A stretch of DNA of 64,000 bases, taken from contig NC_034014.1 of the NCBI RefSeq assembly GCF_000346465.2, positions 7,716,890 through 7,780,889 of the forward strand. Reading direction: 5' to 3'. Numbering within the stretch: position 1 is the first letter of the stretch; every line of letters begins with the position of its first letter. Shown piece after piece: positions 59,466 through 64,000 of this stretch. The DNA is from Prunus persica. Its lineage: Eukaryota; Streptophyta; Magnoliopsida; Rosales; Rosaceae. The notes under the pieces were generated by a model. It was given only the letters and a program-made list of their open reading frames with translations. It made no database searches and was not told the origin of the DNA. Both the position numbers and the translations under genes were made by a program.

Positions 59466-60822
59466 GTGAAAGGTTTCAGTCAGAAGAAAGGAATTGACTT
59501 TGAAGAGATTTTCTCACCCGTAGTGAAGATGTCATCCATACGGGTTGTACTCGGTTTGGCTGCAAGCCTGAATCTCGAGATCGAACAGCTAGATGTGAAG
59601 ACAGCTTTTCTTCACGGAGATCTTCAAGAAGAAATCTACATGGAGCAGCCAGAAGGATTCAAAGTCAAAGGAAAAGAAGATTTGGTGTGTTGGCTGAAGA
59701 AGAGCTTATATGGACTCAAGCAGGCGCCTCGACAATGGTACAAGAAGTTTGATTTCTTCATGATTGAATACAGATATCGAAGGACTACTTCAGACCATTG
59801 TGTATTTGTGAAAATATTTGATGATGGTGAATTCATCATACTTCTTCTCTATGTCGATGACGTGTTGATCGTAAGACAAAACAGTGACAATATTAGCAAG
59901 CTGAAGAAAGAGTTGAGCAAGTCTTTTGCTATGAAAGACTTAGGACTCGCAAAACAAATCCTCGGTATGAGTATATCCCATGATAGAAAAAATCGGAAGT
60001 TAAGGTTATCACAAGAAAGTTATATCGAGAAGGTACTAAAGCGGTTTAACATGGATAAAGCAAAACCAGTTTCTACTCTATTTCCTAGTCACTTCAAGCT
60101 TAGTTCAAAGCAGAGTCCCACATGTGAGAAAGAAAAAGAAAACATGGCTATGGTGCCATATTCCTCAGTTGTTGGTAGTCTGATGTATGCAATGATTTGC
60201 ACGAGGCCAGACATAACGCACGCAGTTGGCGTTGTAAGCAGATTCGTGTCTAAACCAGGCAGAGAGCATTGGAATGCTGTGAAGTGGATTCTCAGATATC
60301 TCAGGGGTACTTCCAAAATGAGTTTGTGCTTTGGAGGTGGAAAACCTGAATTGATTGGCTACACAGATGCAGACATGATAGGAGATCTTGATTCCAGAAA
60401 ATCTACTTCAGGATACCTGATTACATTTTCAGGGGGAGCAGTTTCATGGCAATCAAAGTTACAGAAATGTGTTGCTCTATCAACTACAGAGGCAGAGTTT
60501 ATTGCAGCTACTGAAGCATGCAAAGAAATGCTCTGGATGAAGCGATTCCTACAAGAATTAGGCCAAGAGCAGCACAAATACATTTTGCATTGCGATAGTC
60601 AGAGTGCGATCCATTTGGGCAAGAATCCGAGTTTTTCACTCGAGGTCGAAGCACATTGATGTGAGATATCACTGGATACGTGATATGTTGGAGTCAAAGC
60701 AATTACAGCTTGAGAAAATCCATACTGATGACAATAGTTCAGATATGATGACCAAGTCCTTACCTAAGGACAAGTACGAATTTTGCAAAAGAGCAGCTGG
60801 ACTGCTGGAGCCCTCCACCTAA
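59466..60822 (+). pseudogene. Reverse transcriptase and RNase H of the Tork-like element
   Basis: RT frame 59466-60659 with KMSSIRVVLGLAASLNLEIE, QLDVKTAFLHGDLQEEIYM, LYGLKQAPRQWYKKFD and the catalytic box YVDDVLIV. RNase H follows with YTDADMIGDLDSRKSTSGY and STTEAEFIAATEACKEMLW. Near 60630 one extra T in a T run shifts the frame; the C-terminus continues in the next frame (KHIDVRYHWIRD...) to 60822. The region between the integrase stop and 59466 holds two more stops (TAG near 59156, TGA near 59413). Confidence 0.9.
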
Positions 60823-60838
60823 GTCAGGAGGGGGAGAT

Positions 60839-61296
60839 TGATGGGTTTCCCTCGTTAGTGGAGGAGAGAAAAAGAAGGAAAATAAATATTAAAATAAAAT
60901 AAAATAAAGGACGGGAAAATTTGAAGAAAACGAATGGAAGAGAAAATAAGAAAAACTCTCTCACATGCAAGGCCACCAATTTGTTAGGAACGTTGGCTAT
61001 AAAAGTAGCTGTCTTCCTTCAGTTCAAATCATCCTTTAGAAAACCAAAACATCGAGAGTTTTGAGAGATAAGAAAACCTCACTTGTGTGTGAGAGAAAAT
61101 CCTCTTGAGAGAAAAACCAAGAGAGAGTTTAGCCACCAGTGTTTGGTGAGATTATTATTGTATTCCCATTATTTTTCTTAGTAGAAAATAAAGTGTTATT
61201 TTTGCCCATTTTATTTACACAAGGCTAGAAAAAATCAGATCCTAAAAATGCCATATTTATTTATTGACTCTTTGATTTTCATAATCTTTCCCAACA
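60839..61296 (+). repeat. 3' LTR
   Basis: 458 bp, same ends as the 5' LTR. Differences are few in the first 340 bp and dense in the last 110 bp, where nearly all are G in the 5' LTR and A here. Confidence 0.92.
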
Positions 61297-61409
61297 AAAA
61301 CATACACTTATGTGCACCTTTAATTAAGCTACGCAGGCATACAGAAGAAAGCCAAGTATTCGAATTCGACCCAAAAAAGAAAAGTCAACTAAGTGAAGAA
61401 AAGAGCTGA

Positions 61410-61876
61410 CTAACTTCGCAGAGCTGCTTTGAAACTCGAAGCCGTTCTTGTTCCCCGACTGCCACTGGTGCCTTTTGTTCCACTAGTGGTGCCTTTTGTG
61501 GCGGCCTTATATTCTGCAGAAGATCCAAAAAAAGAAAAAAAAGAAAAAAACTAAGTAATTTCTGTTGTGAGAGTATTTGACAAAGAAAAGGAACATATAT
61601 ATATATATATGTATATATATATAGAAAACTTCAGTTGAGAGCTCCTCTATTACCATTTGAATGGTTATCGTATCTGGCAATCTGACTAGCGGTGCCCTCG
61701 ATTTTCTCCACCACCGAGCCCCTGCGCCGTTCCACTTGAATACGTTTGTTTCTGTCGCCAGCCGCAGTGCGTTTGTTCTGCATTAACACAAAAATTGCAG
61801 AAAACCCATTAATCACACACAACACAAGCGCATGCATGCACAAAGAGAAAACTGAGTGCCGACGAACGTTTGCCAT
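61410..61876 (-). CDS. Small basic protein with HIPP-derived promoter and exon layout
   Basis: Unrecognised protein, 78 residues if spliced as three exons: 61876-61868 (ATG GCA AAC), 61777-61654 and 61513-61410 (TAG). Junctions are TTAATGCAG|AAC, AATG|GTAATA and TTCTGCAG|AAT; phases agree and the frame stays open throughout. The first donor, AAC|GTTCGT, is weak. The 9-bp first exon, the following acceptor context (TTCTGCATTAA on the plus strand), a phase-1 donor ending exon 2 and the TATA-like box about 95 bp upstream all mirror the HIPP gene at 46100-47803. The peptide is different: RTAAGDRNKRIQVERRRG, then a Thr/Gly/Ser repeat (TKGTTSGTKGTSGSRGT); no HMA domain, CxxC or CaaX box. It may be a new gene built on a HIPP promoter copy, or a decaying copy. 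Confidence 0.5.
61594..61622. repeat. (AT)n microsatellite in an intron
   Basis: ATATATATAT-GT-ATATATATAT run inside the second intron of the small gene at 61410-61876. Confidence 0.85.
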
Positions 61877-61971
61877 CCTGAGTAGTTTTGGTTGCTTTTT
61901 TTTTGGTTCTTTCTTGTAAACAACAGAGTCGAAATGAGAGATGGGTGCAAGATCAGGAGAGATATGGTGGG

Positions 61972-61980
61972 CATTTAAAG
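61972..61980 (-). promoter_or_regulatory. TATA-like box of the small HIPP-derived gene
   Basis: CTTTAAATG on the minus strand, in the context ATGGTGGGCATTTAAAG on the plus strand. It corresponds to GGGTGGGTATTTAAAGG of HIPP and lies at the same distance from the ATG. Confidence 0.5.
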
Positions 61981-62804
61981 AAAAACAAAGACCGATTCAG
62001 TAGTCTTGACTAATTAGGTTGTAATTGAATTACACACTTTATATCATAGCCCAATTATTATTATTTTTTGTCATGAAACTGAGTTTTAGGTATGTAATTA
62101 GGGTCATTGTTTATGCTAAACAGCGCGTATGTACCTTTTGGTTTTCTGAAAATAATGATAAATTGCCAGAAGGGTCAACTTAATGTGTCCACATTTGAAC
62201 CAACTTGATGAGAAATTTTTAAGATTATCGTTACATGGCATGGCATTGGCAGGTAGTGTTATAAGTTTACTTGTTATAATTAATATGAGTGTATGACGTG
62301 GTATTTCATGGACTTAGAGTTTATTATTGCTGTTTTTTCTTCCCATATGCATAGGAGGAAAAAGTTCATGAAAAGTTCAAAGAAAAATAATACTCTCTTA
62401 TTCCCCACAAAAATTTCTAAAATATTCATGATGCATATCAATTCAACTAAACACTCTTTTCACACTCAAAAGTCTAGGGATGGGTATGGTTTGGTTCGGT
62501 CTAGTTTTTATCTCAAATCAAAATCGATACTATTTATTTTATCTAGTTTTGACGAAAAAAATTATCCAGTTCAGTGTGGTCCAATTTGCCTATAAATTGG
62601 TTCGGTTTCCAATTTTTTCGATTTTAGACAGAAAATTTTTTAATTACAAAACCCAATTAAAATTTCAAAATTTTGGGCTTTAAGTTCACAAATGGCTCAA
62701 TTCTACGAATGAAATGTAGTTGGGCCTAGAAAAAAGAGGTGATTTGGAGTTTGGTTTGCTAAAAGATTAGTTATGGGCTTGGGGAAAGATTTAGCATTGG
62801 TCAC
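61981..62804. other. Spacer
   Basis: No gene. From about 62470 the GGGATGGGTATGGTTTGGTTC texture again resembles one arm of a fold-back element. Confidence 0.35.
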
Positions 62805-63068
62805 TAAACCCAAAAGCAAACAAAAACCCAATAAACCACATACAAAACCCATTAAGCAAACGCAAGAATAGAGAGAAGCATAAGGCTAAACTAAAAGATA
62901 GATAAGTAGAGGTGGAGGAACTGGCTCTCACTTCGGCCTTGGTGAGTTTTTTGTTTGGATTTTCTTTGTTTGTTCTTGTGTAAATTGTGAGTGGAGAGAG
63001 TAGGAAATGTGGTGAGGCCAGTGGGTGGTATTTAAAGGCAGAGAGGGGGTTAGTGAGTTTCCGGGGCA
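62805..63068 (-). pseudogene. Promoter and leader copy of HIPP without a start codon
   Basis: Matches 47680-47940 in order: ACCCATTAAGCAAACGCAAG, AGGCTAAACTAAAAGATAG (HIPP GGGCTAAACTAAAATATAG), GGCTCTCACT, TTTCTTTGTTTGTTCTTGTG, GTAAATTGTGAGTGGAGAGA and GTGGTATTTAAAGGC. The site equal to ATGGCCAAG|GTGAGT has been reduced to a stretch reading CAAGGCCGAAGTGAGAG on the minus strand, so both the start codon and the splice donor are gone. No exon 2 follows. It is a HIPP 5'-end relic; transcription could persist. Confidence 0.75.
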
Positions 63069-63087
63069 ATAACAAAGCTTATTATTT

Positions 63088-63120
63088 CTCTGTCTCTCTG
63101 TCTCTCTGTCTCTCTCTCTC
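63088..63120. repeat. (CTCTGT)n / (CT)n microsatellite
   Basis: CTCTGTCTCTCTGTCTCTCTG followed by pure CT, just beyond the HIPP promoter copy. Confidence 0.8.
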
Positions 63121-63381
63121 TCCTCTGATTCGTTGCGGTTTCTCTATGAAATCGATGAAACCGAGTTGATTTCTCAATGTCAGTCATCAGAAAAGGCAAA
63201 CCAACGATGTGAATTAGGTGGTCGGTGCCAAGGATTGCCCTCCCCGGTGAAACAAGAAGCATCTTGTTGTACGTTTAGGTAGCTCATGGTTAAGTGAAGT
63301 GCGACCAATTGATATGGTCCGGTTGGGTTGCCCAACCTTAATTTGAAGTCTAAATAATTTTATCCAAGGTTAGAATTAAAT

Positions 63382-63604
63382 GGTTTTTTATCACAAAATG
63401 TCCCTGACATTTACGAAACTATCAGATTGCATCCTTAAAGTTTTTTTGTATCACTCATGGTCGTTAACGTTAAATTATAATTTTGGATTGATTTGACAAT
63501 TATATTCTTGGTAAACGTTAAAGATCATGAGTGATATAAAAAAACTTTAAAAATGCAATCTGATAATTTCGTAAACGTCAAAGACGTTTTGTGATAAAAA
63601 ATCA
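63382..63604. mobile_element. Hairpin MITE, 223 bp
   Basis: Arms of about 95 bp pair closely: left TTTTTTATCACAAAATGTCC and right reversed TTTTTTATCACAAAACGTCT; left ATCAGATTGCATCCTTAAAG and right reversed ATCAGATTGCATTTTTAAAG; then TCACTCATGGTCGTTAACG with TCACTCATGATCTTTAACG. Target duplication AATTAAAT at 63374-63381 and 63605-63612. Confidence 0.8.
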
Positions 63605-63841
63605 AATTAAATCCATTCTAATTGAGCTCAAATTAGTCGAATCATGTTTATTTGGGACGAGTCAGGTTAGACCCAAGCCCATAAATGCAAGCACAATCTT
63701 ACATTCGTTAGAGTTTATTGCACAAGCCCAAATTCGAATTATTGTATGATCATTTCATTTGATGATCTAGAAGAAATCAGTATGTGGGGCCTTGTGGTCC
63801 GAAGACACCTAGGCTGATGATGCTCAAGCAGCTCAACATAT

Positions 63842-63866
63842 ATTCTCTCTCTCTCTCTCTCTCTCA
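63842..63866. repeat. (CT)n microsatellite
   Basis: Pure CT run. The flanking frames around 63739-63957 show no gene features. Confidence 0.85.
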
Positions 63867-64000
63867 CATTGCAAAGACCAGGAGGAAGGGAGTGGAAAGT
63901 ATTGGTGCAATCACCAAAGTTGTTTTTACATATTAGTGAATTTCTCGAGTGGACCACCGAGAGGACATAGGCACGAGGCCGAATCTTTATAAATTTTTAT

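Larger units (their letters stand above)
56305..61296 (+). mobile_element. Full-length Tnt1/Tork-like Ty1/copia retrotransposon, 4,992 bp
   Basis: LTRs of 458 bp each (56305-56762, 60839-61296), TG...CA ends, 5-bp target duplication AAAAC (56300-56304 and 61297-61301). A primer-binding site close to the initiator Met tRNA type follows the first LTR (GGGGTATTAGAGC, 56764-56776), and a polypurine tract (AGGAGGGGGAGA) precedes the second. Gene order gag, protease, integrase, RT, RNase H. Protein motifs match the Tnt1 (Tork) lineage best. Several stops and at least two frameshifts disable it, but large open stretches survive, so the insertion is fairly young. Confidence 0.93.

Overview
This window is AT-rich nuclear DNA of a dicot plant. 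Genes carry GT-AG introns and have clear plant relatives (dolichol kinase, SAUR, ABCF1/GCN, L18-type ribosomal protein, HIPP). They sit among Ty1/copia retrotransposons, a SINE, a LINE-like insertion and many MITEs. A woody rosid such as a Rosaceae species is my guess from overall texture; nothing in the window proves it.

Layout. 0-4.5 kb: the last twelve coding exons of a dolichol kinase gene (+). 5.7-6.1 kb: a decayed Pro/Ser-rich arabinogalactan-protein-like relic, then two tandem-repeat tracts. About 8.2-22.4 kb: three tandem segmental copies, each ending in an intronless SAUR gene (+) with a shared promoter; the copies have been loosened by MITE and other insertions. 22.6-24.2 kb: a giant fold-back element with arms of roughly 0.6 kb. 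26.0-29.7 kb: a complete five-coding-exon ABCF1-type gene (-). 30.3-31.5 kb: a PIF/Harbinger-like MITE whose core has become about 0.8 kb of TATA/TGTA microsatellite. 31.5-35.1 kb: a decayed copia element (-). 35.9-37.8 kb: a MITE directly upstream of a small L18-family ribosomal protein gene (+). 38-46 kb: gene-poor, with a SINE, a LINE-like retroposon and a fold-back element. 46.1-47.8 kb: a five-exon HIPP metallochaperone gene (-). 49.9-61.3 kb: a retroelement nest, including a full-length Tnt1/Tork-like copia with 458-bp LTRs and a 5-bp target duplication. 61.4-63.1 kb: two further copies of the HIPP 5' region. One drives a small novel three-exon reading frame; the other keeps the promoter but has lost the start codon.

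The genes do not form a pathway. The main themes are local duplication (SAUR x3; HIPP 5' end x3) followed by invasion by transposable elements, some of which now lie directly beside promoters. The most novel-looking item is the 78-codon gene at 61.4-61.9 kb. It keeps the HIPP promoter, 9-bp first coding exon and intron phase but encodes an unrelated basic peptide.

All coordinates, splice junctions and similarities were read by eye. No database search or alignment program was run.
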